Part shown: positions 33,401 through 45,794 of the stretch, piece after piece
How the letters are laid out: every line of letters starts with the position of its first letter
Numbering within the stretch: position 1 is the first letter of the stretch
Assembly (NCBI RefSeq): GCF_018991925.1
Contig: NW_024735516.1
Span: 596,001 to 660,000 of the forward strand
DNA: 64,000 bases
DNA from: Homarus americanus
Lineage: Eukaryota > Arthropoda > Malacostraca > Decapoda > Nephropidae
Direction: 5' to 3'
Position numbers and translations under genes: made by a program
The notes under the pieces: generated by a model
The model's database searches: none
The model's input: the letters and a program-made list of their open reading frames with translations, nothing else
What the model was told of the DNA's origin: nothing

Positions 33401-33962
33401 GTGAGGAAAAGAACAGAAAAAAAGACGGACGGACGAAAGAAGGGACATATAACGGATGGACAGAAGAACAGACACATAAACGGACGGAAGAAGAGAGAGA
33501 AAACAGACGGACAGAAGTGGGAACAGAAAAACGGACGGACGGAATTGGGAAATGAAAAACTGACGGACGGAAGTGGGGATTAAAACGAACGGGTGGAAGT
33601 GGAAACAGAAAAACGGACGGACAGAAGTGAGAACAAAAACGGACGGACAGAAGTGGGAACAGAAAAACGGACGGACGGAAGTGGGGGTAAAAACGAACGG
33701 GTGGAAGTGGGGACAGAAAATCGAACGGACGGAAGTGACAGAAAAGGAGAGAGAGAACCGGGAACATAAAAACGAACGGACGGAAGAAGAGGTAGAAAAA
33801 ATGGACGGGCGGAAGAAGAAACAGAAAAGTGGAGGGACGAAAGCGACAGAAAAAGACAAAACTGGGGATAGAAAATAGAACGGACGAAAGTGGGGACAGA
33901 AAAACGGATGGAAGACAGAAAAACGGACAGAAAGAACATAAAAACGGACGGACAGACGGCAC
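33401..33962. repeat. ~28-bp degenerate minisatellite
   Basis: Units of AGAAAAACGGACGGACAGAA followed by GTGGGAAC. The long minus-strand frames (SVRFSVPTSVRPF-type) derive from it. Confidence 0.95.
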
Positions 33963-34097
33963 AAGAACATAACCTTGATATTATTTGCTCAAGACGACTC
34001 TATAAACAAGAATGGAGATATTGAACTTTTTCAGCTGACATTTAATGACATTTTGTTGGATCAATAGTTTAAGTGCAACACAGTAGACGGCCCCCTA

Positions 34098-34345
34098 GTG
34101 TACCTCCCTCCCTCCCTCTCTACCTCTCTCTCCCTACCATCGTTTTTCTCTCTCCCTACCTGCCTACCTCCTTCGCTTTCTTCCTCCCTTTCTCTTTCCC
34201 TGCCTCTCTACCTCCTTCCCTCCCTACTTCCTTCCCTCCCTTCCATCCTCCTTTTCTCTCTCCCTGCTTCCTAAATCTCTCCCTTTCATTCTCCCTTTCT
34301 CTCTCTCCCTCCCTCCCTCCCTTCCCCCCCTCTCTCTCTCTCCTT
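34098..34345. repeat. Pyrimidine-rich CCTCCCT/CTCTCT tract
   Basis: Low-complexity CTCC/CTTCC sequence with short CT runs at the end. Confidence 0.93.
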
Positions 34346-34788
34346 GCATTAGAAGAACACACCAACTCATACTGTTACAATTAACTGTTCCAAGGCGTTA
34401 TATTATATGGGAGTATAATTACAGGGTAGCTCAAAAGGTCCCCATCTGTTACATTGGAATTTATCAATGGTCTCTCAGCATGAAGTTGTATTAATGAAAC
34501 CAATTATTATTTTTGTTATCCAGTATAGGTCTAAGATTAGGCGCCATTGATGTCTAGTTATATGCCCAACTCTTCCCGCTGCAGTACTGAACACATTCCC
34601 AAGCAAAAGGTTAGTGTAGAATGTGTCACTATAATATAATTCTACACATCTTGTAAATCTGTAAAAAAAAAAAAATTGTAAATATCAGACTTTACAACTA
34701 ACCCATAGATGTATAATGCTATCAAACACAGTGCTCGTCCAACCTAGTGATGCTGCAAGAGTTTCGTCTTGTTGAATAATCACAGTGT
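34346..34788. other. AT-rich unique sequence
   Basis: ACAGGGTAGCTCAAAAGGTC near 34420 resembles a mariner-like terminal repeat, but no partner end was found. There is an A13 run near 34662. Confidence 0.4.
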
Positions 34789-34800
34789 TGAGAATGTCAT

Positions 34801-35019
34801 GTGCAGGAAGGTGAGGTTCTAGACACTAAACTGGAGTATATCATGACAACTGACCCGGGTACCGTAGTTTCTATAAAGAAAAGGGGTTTACAGAAACCTC
34901 TTGAAACACCATTTATAAATTACAACAAAACAGACAGCGATTTTTGGACCACTATTTTAAAACATGGAGTCAAGACACAACAGTACGGTTTGGCTGCTGC
35001 TCCACCACAAAATTCTTAA
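34801..35019 (+). CDS. Short unrecognised ORF
   Basis: A 72-codon frame (opening with GTG; first ATG at 34841 gives 59 codons) of normal amino-acid balance, containing MTTDPGTVVSIKKRGLQK and ending QNS. The preceding GTCATGTGCAG could serve as a splice acceptor, making this a terminal exon, but its pyrimidine tract is poor. No domain is recognised. It is not part of a tandem array. Confidence 0.22.
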   Translation: MQEGEVLDTKLEYIMTTDPGTVVSIKKRGLQKPLETPFINYNKTDSDFWTTILKHGVKTQQYGLAAAPPQNS

Positions 35020-35194
35020 ATTAGACTTTCGTCAATAACTTATAATTAAACTTAATGATTCACGTCATTAAGTTTGCGCACCTTTTTATCATACTTAAAA
35101 ATCATAATTTTTTTTCCCAATTCTTCCACTGCCATCTGATAATGTTAATTATTTATTGGTCTATATATACATCACCTTGACGAGTTGCAACGGT

Positions 35195-35385
35195 TCCCTG
35201 TGGGCACCACCAACGGTGCCAGGCGAGGCACTACTACCAACGGTGCCAGGCGAGGCACTATCAACGGTGCCAGGCGAGGCACTATCAACGGTGCCAGGCG
35301 AGGCACTATCAACGGTGCCAGGCGAGGCACTATCAACGGTGCCAGGCGAGGCACTGTCAACGGTGCCAGGCGAGACACCAACAGA
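35195..35385. repeat. 24-bp minisatellite
   Basis: Eight copies of GGTGCCAGGCGAGGCACTAT plus CAAC. The period is a multiple of three, so PGEALSTV and GARRGTIN peptides run through it in two frames. Confidence 0.96.
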
Positions 35386-35875
35386 ACTTTGAAGGGCTAA
35401 CTGAGATAAACTATTTCTGGCGACAATACATACATTATACTGATGGTAACTTAGGCTACGTTAATTAAAATGATGTTACATTACTGTTTATTACGCAAGG
35501 TTAAGCGAGGTTAAATTTAAGTTAAGTTATTCAAGGTTAAGAATTACGTTAGACTAGGTTAGGTCAGCCTAAATTTGGCTACGTTAACATGAAATACAGT
35601 ATATTAAATTAAGTTGCAAAATATTGCCATGTATGTATCAAGTGAAATTTTGTCCGCAACAGTCGAGGATGATGACATAAAACCCAGAGAGAGTTACAAC
35701 ATCTGTCAACACTGTTAACATCACTTATCATAGATGTCTAATACTCCAGAACCTACAGTTACACAAGTTGTAATTTATTAAAACTATTAATAAACTAATG
35801 TATCCTTGACATTACATTTATGAAACCACACTAAAGGTTAACACGACACAGATGAGTAATGCAAATGTTGCCCAC
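35386..35875. other. Unique AT-rich DNA with degenerate GGTTAAG
   Basis: Diverged GGTTA pentamers at about 35490-35580. Otherwise nothing is recognised. Confidence 0.55.
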
Positions 35876-36345
35876 TGAGTGAGTGCATGGTACAGTGTGA
35901 GTACGAGTGTATGCAAAGTGGAGTAAGTTCATGGTACAGTGTGAGTACGAGTGTATGCACAGTGGAGTGAGTTCATGGTACAGTGTGAGTACGAGTGTAT
36001 GCACAGTGGAGTGAGTTCATGGTACAGTGTGAGTACGAGTGTATGCACAGTGGAGTGAGTGCATGGTATAGTATGATTATGTACAATGGAGTGAGTGTAT
36101 GTGACACTGCACAGTGGGAGTGAGTGCATGGTACAGTGTGAGTACGAGTGTATGCAAAGTGGAGTAAGTTCATGGTACAGTGTGAGTACGAGTGTATGCA
36201 CAGTGGAGTGAGTTCATGGTACAGTGTGAGTACGAGTGTATGCACAGTGGAGTGAGTTCATGGTACAGTGTGAGTACGAGTGTATGCACAGTGGAGTGAG
36301 TGCATGGTATAGTATGATTATGTACAATGGAGTGAGTGTATGTTC
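35876..36345. repeat. ~42-bp minisatellite with 241-bp higher-order repeat
   Basis: Basic units contain CATGGTACAGTGTGAGTACG and AGTGTATGCACAGTGGAGTG. The ordered series of variants (ATGCAAAGTGGAGTAAG first, GTATAGTATGATTATGTACA last) occurs twice, offset by 241 bases, so a block of about five units was duplicated as a whole. Confidence 0.95.
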
Positions 36346-36515
36346 ACATAGTCCCGTGATGCTTGTGTTTACGGAGTCTCTTAATGTCTACGTCAATGAA
36401 TTCCTCAAGAGTAAAAGATAATGTCAGGAGCACAGGTGAGAAAATTAACAACTACGACCTTTTATAAATACCAGCAAATAAAAGCCTGAGGGCATAATCT
36501 TATGGGTTCTTGGGG

Positions 36516-37378
36516 CAAAATATACAACACAACACAAAAACACCATAAAACACCACACACACACAACACAACACAAAAACACCATAAAACACCACACACA
36601 CACAACACAACACAAAAACACCATTCAACACCCCACACACACACACACACACAACACAAAAACACCATAAAACACCACACACACACACACAACACAAAAA
36701 CACCATTCAACACCACACACACACAACACAACACAAAAACACCATAAAACACCACACACACAACACAAATACAAAAACAATTCATAAAACACTACACACA
36801 CACAACACAACACAAAAACACCATAAAAACACCACACACACACAACACAAATACAACAACACCATAAAACACCACACACACACAACACAACACAAAAACA
36901 ATCTATTCAACACCACACACACAAATACAACACAACACAACAACACCATAAAAACACCACACACACAACACAACACACAACACCATAAAACACTACACAC
37001 ACACAAATACAAATACAAAAAACACCATCAACACACACACACACAACACAAATACAAAAACACCATTAAACACCACACAATAATAAGAACACAACACAAA
37101 AACACCATTAAACACTACACACACACAACCACAACACAAAAAACACCATTCAACACCACACACACACACACACACACACAACACAAAAACACCATTAAAC
37201 ACCACACACACACAACACAACACAACAACACCATAAAACACCACACACACACAACACAACACAAAAACACCATTCAACACCACACACACACACACACACA
37301 ACACAAAAACACCATTAAACACCACACACACACAACACAACACAAAAACACCATTCAACACCACACACACAACACAAC
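36516..37378. repeat. CA-rich ~38-bp minisatellite
   Basis: Units of ACACAACACAAAAACACCAT plus AAAACACCACACAC, alternating with CATTCAACACC forms. Long Cys/Val-rich minus-strand frames (VVFYGVFVLC-type) are artefacts. Confidence 0.96.
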
Positions 37379-37600
37379 TCGTGAATGCTGGTTTGGATTT
37401 GCTTAAGTTAGGTGAAGTGGGGTTAGGTTAAGGTAAGGTTAGGTTAGGTAGCAAACGAGTGTCCCTCAACTGGTTGGCGGGGACGTAAGTGGGCGAGGTA
37501 ACGAGGCAGTTAGTGGCGTCACCCCGGCCATGATGTGACACTAAACCAGGCAATAACGACCCTTAATGAACACCTCTAGACCTGGCCAACACTCCACACT
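37379..37600. other. Spacer with TTAGG pentamers
   Basis: GGTTAGGTTAAGG pentamers at 37405-37450, then unique sequence. Confidence 0.6.
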
Positions 37601-37790
37601 ATAACACAAACGCCACACCACGCCACACCTACATTACATTCCGCCACACTGCACCCACACCACGCCACACTATACCCACACCACGCTACACTATACCCAC
37701 ACCACATAGCACGCCACACTACACCACAATACCACCACAACATCATACACCACATACTTAACACCACACCACAATACACAACAAAACACT
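37601..37790. repeat. CACCACGCCACACTA satellite, left part
   Basis: Degenerate ACACCACGCCACACTATACC units merging into ACCACAATACACAAC, which resembles the array right of the LINE at 39.04 kb. Confidence 0.85.
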
Positions 37791-39040
37791 CAACATGGGT
37801 TTACAAAGGGAAAATCTTGTCTAATAAATCTGCTGACGTTTTTTAGGAAAGTCTTCGAGGTATAGTAGATAATGACGAAAATTATGATGTTATTTACTTA
37901 GACTTTAGCAAAGCATTTGACAGAGTACCACTTCAGAGGCTTCTGAGAAAAGTTAAGGCTCATGGTATCGAGGGGGAAGTTTTAAATTGGATAAAATCAT
38001 GGCTCACCGATAGAACGCAGAGGGTCAGCGTAGATGGTGTTAAATCTGAGTGGGGCTGTGTAACCAGTGGGGTTCCCCAGGGGTCAGTACTGGGACCACT
38101 CTTGTTCATAATCTACATAAACGATCTAGATACTGGGATCAGCAGTGACATAAGCAAGTTTGCGGATGACACCAAAATAGAGCGGCAGATTAATTCAGGG
38201 CAGGATGTAAATGCACTACAGGAGGATTTAAATAAACTGCAGGAGTGGTCAGAAAAATGGCAAATGAAATTCAACACCAGCAAGTGCAGCGTACTTAATA
38301 TTGGAAGAGCAAATACTGTCAATGTAACAGCCTTAACAACATCAACCCAGAGAAGTCGACTTGTGAAAGAGACTTAGGGGTACTTGTAAGCCCGGACCTA
38401 AGGCCTAGAACACAGTGCGTTAATGTTCGAAATAAGGCAAACAGAGTATTGGGTTTTATATCTAGAAGTACAAGTAATAAGAGTGCAGAGGTCTTATTGC
38501 AACTATATCTTGCGCTAGTCAGGCCGCACCTCGATTATGCGGTTCAGTTCCGGTGCCCTTATTATAGAATGGATATAAATTCACTAGAGTTGGTGCAGCG
38601 AAGAATGACGAACATGATTCCGGGACTTAGAAACCTTCCCTATCAGGATAGGTTAAAGAAACTAAACTTGCATTCCCTAGAAAGACGAAGAGTGCGGGGA
38701 GATATGATAGAAGTATTTAAGTGGGTGAAAGGAATCAATAAAGGGGATATAGATAAAGTTCTTATAATATCCGAGCAGGATAGGACTCGTAACAACGGAT
38801 TTAAGTTGGATAAGTTTAGGTTTAGGAGGGAGATAGGAAGGAATTGGTTCACAAATAGGGTGGTGGACGAGTGGAACAAGCTTAGCAACTTTGTACAGTA
38901 GTAAGTGCTGGAACGCTGGAAAGTTTTAAAAGGAGGCTAGATAGATTCATGGATCATAGAGAGTGGTAGTAACTCTCGACAGGAGCTGCCATGCACAGGC
39001 CAACCGGCCTATTGCAGACTCCTTATTTTCTTATGTTCTT
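37791..39040 (+). mobile_element. CR1-like LINE with RT core, 5'-truncated and frameshifted
   Basis: Begins within the RT domain at QHGFTKGKSCLINLLTFF. Then come YLDFSKAFDRVP (Asp near 37901), SGVPQGSVLGPLLFIIYIND and the catalytic FADDTK (Ala-Asp-Asp at 38162-38170). A frameshift lies between 38377 and 38449, after which RPHLDYAVQF, LERRRVRGDMIEVFKWV and VVDEWNKL follow. Another frameshift or stop sits near 38901. The 3' end is TTATTTTCTTATGTTCTT. RT core residues are intact, but the frameshifts and the missing 5' half make it inactive. It divides a CA-rich satellite. Confidence 0.93.
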
Positions 39041-39465
39041 CACACACTACACCACAATACCACATCACACCACACACTACACCACAATAACCACATCACA
39101 CCACACACTACACCACAATAACCACATCACACCACACACTACACCACAATAACCACATCACACCACACACTACACCACAATAACCACATCACACCACACA
39201 CTACGTCACAATACCACATCACACCACACACTACATCACAATACCACATCACACCACACACTACATCACAACTGTACATCACAATACACAACAAAATAAA
39301 CACTTTATCACAACTGCACCATAATACCACACCACATCACACACTACGTCACAATACCACATCACACCACACACTACATCACAACTGTACATCACAATAC
39401 ACAACAAAATAAACACTATATCACAACTGCACCATAATACCACACCACATCACACACTACACCAC
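39041..39465. repeat. 27-bp CA-rich satellite, right part
   Basis: CACACTACACCACAATAACC plus ACATCACAC units, with a later higher-order duplication that includes AACTGTACATCACAATACAC. Confidence 0.94.
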
Positions 39466-39534
39466 AGCCCCTCACCAGGATCGATACGCCCTTACTCCTG
39501 CCCAGAGAGGTGAAGATGTACTCAACACCCGGTC

Positions 39535-39770
39535 CTACCACACAGTGTACCACCTACCACCAGTGTGTACACAGTGTGTACCACCTACCACACACACAAG
39601 TGCCACCTGTACCACCTACCACACAGTGTACCACCTACCACACAAGAACCACACAGTGTACCACCTACCACACATAACACAGTGTACCACCTACCACACA
39701 AGAACCACACAGTGTACCACCTACCACACATATACCTCCTACCACACATAAGAACCACACAGTGTTCACT
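39535..39770. repeat. ~27-bp minisatellite
   Basis: Units of ACACAGTGTACCACCTACCA plus CACAAGAACC. Confidence 0.94.
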
Positions 39771-40035
39771 TACGACATCTAGGCGAGACACTTAAGTTGC
39801 GACACGTACCCTGACTCGTTCACTTAACCCTTTGAAGTCGATGATTTAACCCCCCTGACTCAAATGGTTAAGCTAAGGGGTACAGATGGGCTTTTCAAAG
39901 GTTCGTAACGTATAAATTTCCTTTAACTAGTGACGTGAGAAGCGGCAATACAAACACAGATTCTCGAAAGGTCGTAAAATATTTCCTCGTAACTGATAAT
40001 TTAAGAGAGTATCTAACTGGTGCTATATTTAAGGT
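39771..40035. other. Unique sequence
   Basis: Nothing recognised. Confidence 0.5.
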
Positions 40036-40415
40036 GTTTTATTGAACCAGTTAGTGGGGGTTCTATCACTTCCAGTTAAGTGAGAAGTGTGAACCAGTTA
40101 ATTAAGGTTCTGTCACTTCCAATTAAGTGAAAGTGTGAACCAGTTAGTGGGGTTCTGTCACCTCCAGTGGTAACCAGTTAGTGGGGTTCTATCACCTCCA
40201 GTTAAATGAGAAGTGTGAACCAGTTAGTGGGGTTCTGTCACTTCCAATTAAGTGAGAAGTGTGAACCAGTTAGTGGGGTTCTGTCACCTCCAGTGAGAGA
40301 AGTGTGGAACCAGTGACCCAGTGTGAACCAGTTAGTGGGGTTCTATCACCTCCAGTTAAGTGAGAAGTGTGAACCAGTTAGTGGTGTTCTATCACGTCCA
40401 GTTAGGGGGGGAAGT
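40036..40415. repeat. ~46-bp minisatellite
   Basis: About eight units joining GTGAACCAGTTAGTGGGGTT, CTATCACCTCCAG and TTAAGTGAGAA. Confidence 0.95.
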
Positions 40416-40716
40416 GAGAACGTAAACAAACGCCCCTCAACCAGGATGTCTGAGAGATAAGCAGCTACTGAACTTATGGCCGAGCGTAAGGGAGGGTGTG
40501 CAGTGTACACTTCAGTGCCCCAACATACCCCACCCCTCCCACCTCCACACGCAAAAACTTTAACATAAGCGAGGTTTTTCAATTTATCTGGCGGAGGGGG
40601 GAGATTATTTATGAGTGAGTAAAAAATATTTCCTCCACGTGATCTATTAATGCTGAATCTATTTAAATGGTGTTAATTATGTCCGATCATAACTGTTGCA
40701 GCCTTAGTGACGTGCG
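40416..40716. other. Unique sequence
   Basis: Three hundred bases with no recognised feature. Confidence 0.5.
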
Positions 40717-40741
40717 AGTGTGTGTGTGTGTGTGTGTGTGT
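40717..40741. repeat. (GT)n microsatellite
   Basis: Perfect GT run. Confidence 0.95.
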
Positions 40742-40767
40742 CCAGGACCACTATCACACGCTACCAT

Positions 40768-40882
40768 AACTAAAATACACACTACCACAAAAACCATCAT
40801 ACACACTACCACAACAACCACCACTACTACACACCACCACAACAACCACCACAAACTACCACAACAACCACCACACAACAAG
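40768..40882. repeat. ACCACAACAACC minisatellite
   Basis: Short CACTACCACAACAACCACCA units. Confidence 0.88.
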
Positions 40883-41755
<873 letters not shown>

Positions 41756-42700
41756 GACTCCACCATTGGGATCAGCGTCAACAATTCTGCTCCCGACTAT
41801 ACCGCCCTTCAGGATTTATTGAACAGTCTCCAAAACTGGGCCACCAACAACCACGTCACCATCAACCATACCAATACCATGGTTATGCACATCAACCTCT
41901 ACTCCGACGTTGTCGCACCCCCTTCCATTACTTTAGGTCCCAACACACTCCAGGTTAGAGATTCCACGAAGCTCCTCGGCGTCACCATAGACAACAAACT
42001 AAATTGGAAACCACACGTCAGTGAAGTTGTTAAATCCTCCAGTTTCCGTCTCCGCCGACTCAAGTCCCTCGGAGTTCCTGCACCCGAGCTCCTCAGTGTT
42101 TACTCAACATTCATACTTCCCAAGCTCACCTATGCCTCCCCTACCTGGTCTTCCTCCCTAAATTCCACACAACGTAAACACCTAGAAAAAGTGCAAAAGA
42201 GGGCATGCAAGATTATTCTCTCCCCTTCCTACTCCACATATCAAGAAGCGCTCAACACACTGACCCTCTCGACTCTCACTGACCATCACCACGACCTCAT
42301 CTGCAAATTTGGCGAGAAGTTTCTGCACCATTCTCGACACCGGCTCCTACTACCATCTGAGATCCCTCGCCCGAGAATTGCTGCTCGACACCACAACCGC
42401 ATCCAGCCCATACGAGCACGAACTGATCGCTGTAAGAACAGCCCAGTCCCAATCATTGTAAAAATTATCAATAACTTGTAATCAACCAGTGTATTCACTC
42501 CCAGTCAATCTTACTTTTTGCACTGTCACTATGTTGAAATGCACTGTAGTTTGAGCTTCTCCCCACCTCGTTATTATATATCATATTTGTATCACTTATG
42601 TTACTTGTATATTACTAGTAAATCAAGAGACCCATTCCCCAATTATATAACTGTATATTTTCAGCCTTCCGGCTGCCATGCTCTTTCAATAAACCGTTAT
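41756..42700 (+). mobile_element. LINE 3' fragment, family 1 copy C, ORF intact to stop
   Basis: An uninterrupted frame from 41756 to the TAA at 42479-42481. It starts DSTIGISVNNSAPDYTALQ, so truncation falls at the second Asp of the presumed YADD catalytic box. It continues through NWATNNHVTINHTNTMVM, LLGVTIDNKLNWKPHVSE, LLSVYSTFILPKLTYASPTW, VQKRACKIILSPSYSTYQEA and DHHHDLICKFGEKFLHHS to VKIINNL. This is the region after the catalytic core plus the C-terminal domain of a CR1/L2-like non-LTR element; the clade is inferred. The 3' UTR ends CAATAAACCGTTATCATC and then (CA)n. It is the reference copy for the fragments at 0.43, 2.0 and 18.9 kb. Confidence 0.92.
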
Positions 42701-42722
42701 CATCACACACACACACACACAC
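42701..42722. repeat. (CA)n microsatellite at LINE 3' end
   Basis: CA run immediately after the LINE tail; matches the CA-rich DNA at the 5' side of the insertion. Confidence 0.95.
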
Positions 42723-43126
42723 CTGGCAATATTGAAATTCCTGCTGAGGTTCACTTAATAAGGCAGCTCTTATACGTTAGCGCCATAATGCACCACTTTC
42801 ATCCCTCTCACTTGTCTGTCTCTCTGACGGTGGGAGTGGCTCTCTCTCTCGACCTTTCATCCACACCAAACTTTTAACTTCCACCACTGAGAGGTTACAC
42901 CAACAAGAAGTGACTATCTCTTATAATACTGGTGACCATAATACAAGAGGAGACATTTATATCTCAAAAGACTAAAATAAAGAAACACTTACACAGACGG
43001 GCAGAGGCGCCTTCTTCTTCCAAGATCTGTAACAAAGATAAAGGCATATTAGTATAGACTGTTGGCAGGTGACAAGACTGAGTATGTGTTAACCCCGTGA
43101 GCACATTTAATAACACCACTGATCTA
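42723..43126. other. Unique DNA around the microexon candidate
   Basis: Nothing recognised besides the microexon. Confidence 0.5.
42993..43026 (-). CDS. Candidate 34-bp microexon
   Basis: The minus strand reads TTTATCTTTGTTACAG, then 34 bases, then GTAAGTGTTTC. This is a near-perfect polypyrimidine tract with an acceptor and a near-consensus donor. All three frames are open (for example SWKKKAPLPV or ILEEEGASARL). The exon is GC-rich within AT-rich flanks. No family can be assigned from so short a peptide, and partner exons are not identified. It is on the same strand as the other three exon candidates. Confidence 0.4.
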
Positions 43127-43190
43127 CAGGGGTGGCCAACCTGCGGCCCATCAAGATTCAGAGTGCGGCCCGCGAGATTTTTGTTGATTC
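43127..43190 (+). mobile_element. Solo hAT-like 5' terminus
   Basis: CAGGGGTGGCCAACCTGCGG, then CCC and GTGCGGCCCGCGAG, matches the style of hAT-family ends (CAGGGGTGGGCAAACTNCGGCCC). No matching inverted end was found in the next 400 bases, so the element is broken or longer than expected. Confidence 0.5.
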
Positions 43191-43499
43191 TTGTCCTTGA
43201 GTAAAATACATGAATGTATTAGAGAAAATAGGTGCACGTGGCGCGACAAACAAAAGTTGCCAATATTATTTTCTTTTCCATTATTAAGCATTTTATACAC
43301 TTTGAATTACCTTCATTACTCACATAATATGCAAATTTTATTTATTTTTATAATTCCTTTAAGATTTAATTTATCCAACAGATTTACATATGTAATTTTT
43401 AAATATGGTAAAAGGGTAATGGTGCAGTACACTAATGGGGTTGATGACCAGTCCATTGCAGTGACATGAGTAGGTGTCTTTTATACAACTTACTCTGTA

Positions 43500-43500
<1 letters not shown>
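43191..43500. other. AT-rich unique sequence
   Basis: Possibly the decayed interior of the hAT-like element; no gene. Confidence 0.4.

Positions 43501-43566
<66 letters not shown>
43501..43566. repeat. (CA)n microsatellite
   Basis: TATATA then CA run of about 60 bases. A second short run lies at 43662-43679. Confidence 0.97.
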
Positions 43567-43568
<2 letters not shown>

Positions 43569-44274
43569 ATGTTTAGGAATGTGTTTCATAATTCAGAGCA
43601 CTAATGAGTCACTCGCACCAGGACGACTGATTGAGGTCAAACTGTGTTTTCCCCCTCACGACACACACACACACACACGAGCGAGGTCCACAAATACTTT
43701 CCAAACACAACAAGAGGGGGCGTGTTGGTGCAGGGTGTGGCAAGACTGGGCAGAGGAGGGGGCAAGGCGTGACGAGACAGGGCAGAAGGGAGTGAAGGGG
43801 AGAGTTGAGTTGGCAGAGGCGTGTGGCGTGGTGATGGTGCCAGGATGGGTGTGGTGGAGCAGGGAACAGAGCGTGGTGGTAGGTGCCAGCTAGGACTATG
43901 TTGTGATGGTAAAACACACAGCAACCACTCCTGATTGTTATGCATCCATGTAACAAACAGTAAACAAACGGACCAAATATCCACCATATCAGAACACTCG
44001 TACCCCCATACCACCATCACCTCGGCTGACTATATACTATTGCTGTTATTCCCGGTAAGATAAGATTGAGTTATTTGGTTTAAGGTTGTGATTTTGGGTT
44101 TAGGTTTGAGGTTTAGTTAAGTTTGTGGGGTTAGAATGGAAAGGGGGGTTGATATGGGTTTGACATGGATCGGGTTGGGTTATAAATGCCATAGACGTTA
44201 CTGTAAGAATCCATCTCCCTTATCAAGAGCAGAACCCAATAATGGCATCTCCTTCCTCCACCACGTCTTGTTCG
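43567..44274. other. Unique, partly G-rich sequence
   Basis: A G/A-rich stretch at 43710-43900 without regular period, and degenerate GGTTTAGG at 44080-44125. No gene is supported. Confidence 0.5.
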
Positions 44275-44920
44275 GGGTGGGGGGAGGTGTTAGGGGTGGG
44301 GGAGGTGTTAGGTGTGGGGAAGGTGTTCGGGGTGAGGTGTTCGAAGGGGTGGGGGAGGTCATTCAGGAGTGGGGAGAAATCGTCGAGGGGTGGGGAGAGG
44401 TGTGTTCAGGGAGTGGGGAGAGGTGTTCGGGGGTGGGAGAGGTGTTGGGGTGGGAGAGGTGTTCAGGGGGTGGGGAGAGGTGTTCAGAGGGGTGGGAGGT
44501 GTTCAGGGGTGGGAAGAGGTGTTCAGGGGGTGGGGAGGTGTTCAGGGGGTGGGAGAGGTGTTCAGGGGGTGGGAGAGTGTTCAGGGGTGGGGAGAGGTGT
44601 TCGGGGGTGGGAGAGGTGTTCAGGGTGGGGAGAGGTGTTCAGAGTGGAGAGAGGTGTTCGGGGGGTGGGAGAGTGTTCGGGGGGTAGGAGAGGTGTTCAG
44701 GGGTGGGGAGGTGTTCAGGGGTGAGGTGTGGGGTGAGAGTGTACAGGGGTGAGGCCTTGCAGGGGTGAGGAGTGTACAGGGTGAGGTGTTCAGGGGTGAG
44801 TGTACAGGGTGAGAAGTGTTCAGGGTGAGAAGTGTTCAGGGTGAGGAGTGTTCAGGGTGAGGAGGTGTTCAGGGGGAGTGGGAGAGGTGTTCGGGGTGAG
44901 TGTTCGGGGTGAGGGTGTCG
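44275..44920. repeat. ~21-bp G-rich minisatellite
   Basis: Units of GGTGTTCAGGGGGTGGGGAG with CGGGG and short variants, changing to GTGTTCAGGGTGAGGA at the 3' side. Almost no plus-strand C apart from TTC; G-quadruplex prone. Plus-strand Gly/Val/Arg-rich frames are artefacts. Confidence 0.96.
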
Positions 44921-45053
44921 AAGGCCGGTACGGAGATATTTCTGGTACAGTGTGTGGTGGCTGGCGGCCAACTCTCCCACCCACACACTCTCACCTTCCT
45001 CCTTGCTGACGTAACTTCCCCCGGAACTCTCTCTAGTTCCCATTCACACCTGG

Positions 45054-45163
45054 AACCTAACCTAACTAATCCTAATAGATCCTTAACTTAGCCAATTCTT
45101 AACGTAATTAGTCTAACAAAACTTAACCTAACAAGACCTAACCTAACCTAACCTAACCTAACT
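45054..45163. repeat. Degenerate CCTAA pentamers
   Basis: CCTAACCTAACT units with point changes, ending in six regular AACCT copies. Confidence 0.88.
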
Positions 45164-45231
45164 TGCAGTGTAAAAAAAAAATAAAGAAAATCTGCCACCA
45201 AAAGAATTACCTTCGAATTTTCTTCTTATAA

Positions 45232-45232
<1 letters not shown>

Positions 45233-45279
<47 letters not shown>
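45233..45279. repeat. (GA)n microsatellite
   Basis: GA run of about 46 bases. Confidence 0.96.
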
Positions 45280-45280
<1 letters not shown>

Positions 45281-45514
45281 TTAGGCAGGCAGACCACATT
45301 ACCTACTACCTCCACGCGCACTTAATAGCTCCAGGGTTCACCACAAGCGTTGATAGTATTTACGAGACAAAAACACCTTTATTTACTATTTTACTTTCTC
45401 TCAAATACTTAAAATAACAAAAACATAAATAATTCCTCCAGTGGTATAAACTTTTAACTCACTCTGTACACTAACTGCCGTCACCACCTCGTCAATGATG
45501 TAAATAAATGAATA

Positions 45515-45560
<46 letters not shown>

Positions 45561-45794
45561 AATAACTTCAAATAAATTAATAAATAAATGAAATACAATA
45601 AATACATAGACAAGAAATAAAACAATCTAAAATAACAAACAATAACATAAACAATATCAAACAAAAAATAATATACAACAGTTTAAAGACAATACGTTCA
45701 AGTTAATAAAAAATATAAACTAAAAATGGATTCAAAAAAGTGAATAAAGACAAAACGAATAACTGCCTTCACTACATCATTCAATACTATCAGC
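45280..45794. other. AT-rich unique sequence
   Basis: A-rich with many AATAAA strings; apart from the CA run nothing is recognised. Confidence 0.5.
45515..45559. repeat. (CA)n microsatellite
   Basis: CA run of about 45 bases. Confidence 0.96.

Noticed and set aside
33294..33970. 222-, 197- and 119-codon minus-strand frames rich in Phe/Ser/Pro/Arg
   Set aside because: By-products of the ACGGACGGACAGAAG array.
44990..45043. Minus-strand start exon beginning MGTRESSGGSYVS with donor GGAAG|GTGAGAG
   Set aside because: Start context is weak, only about 16 codons, and the frame continues through the donor; not enough to call.
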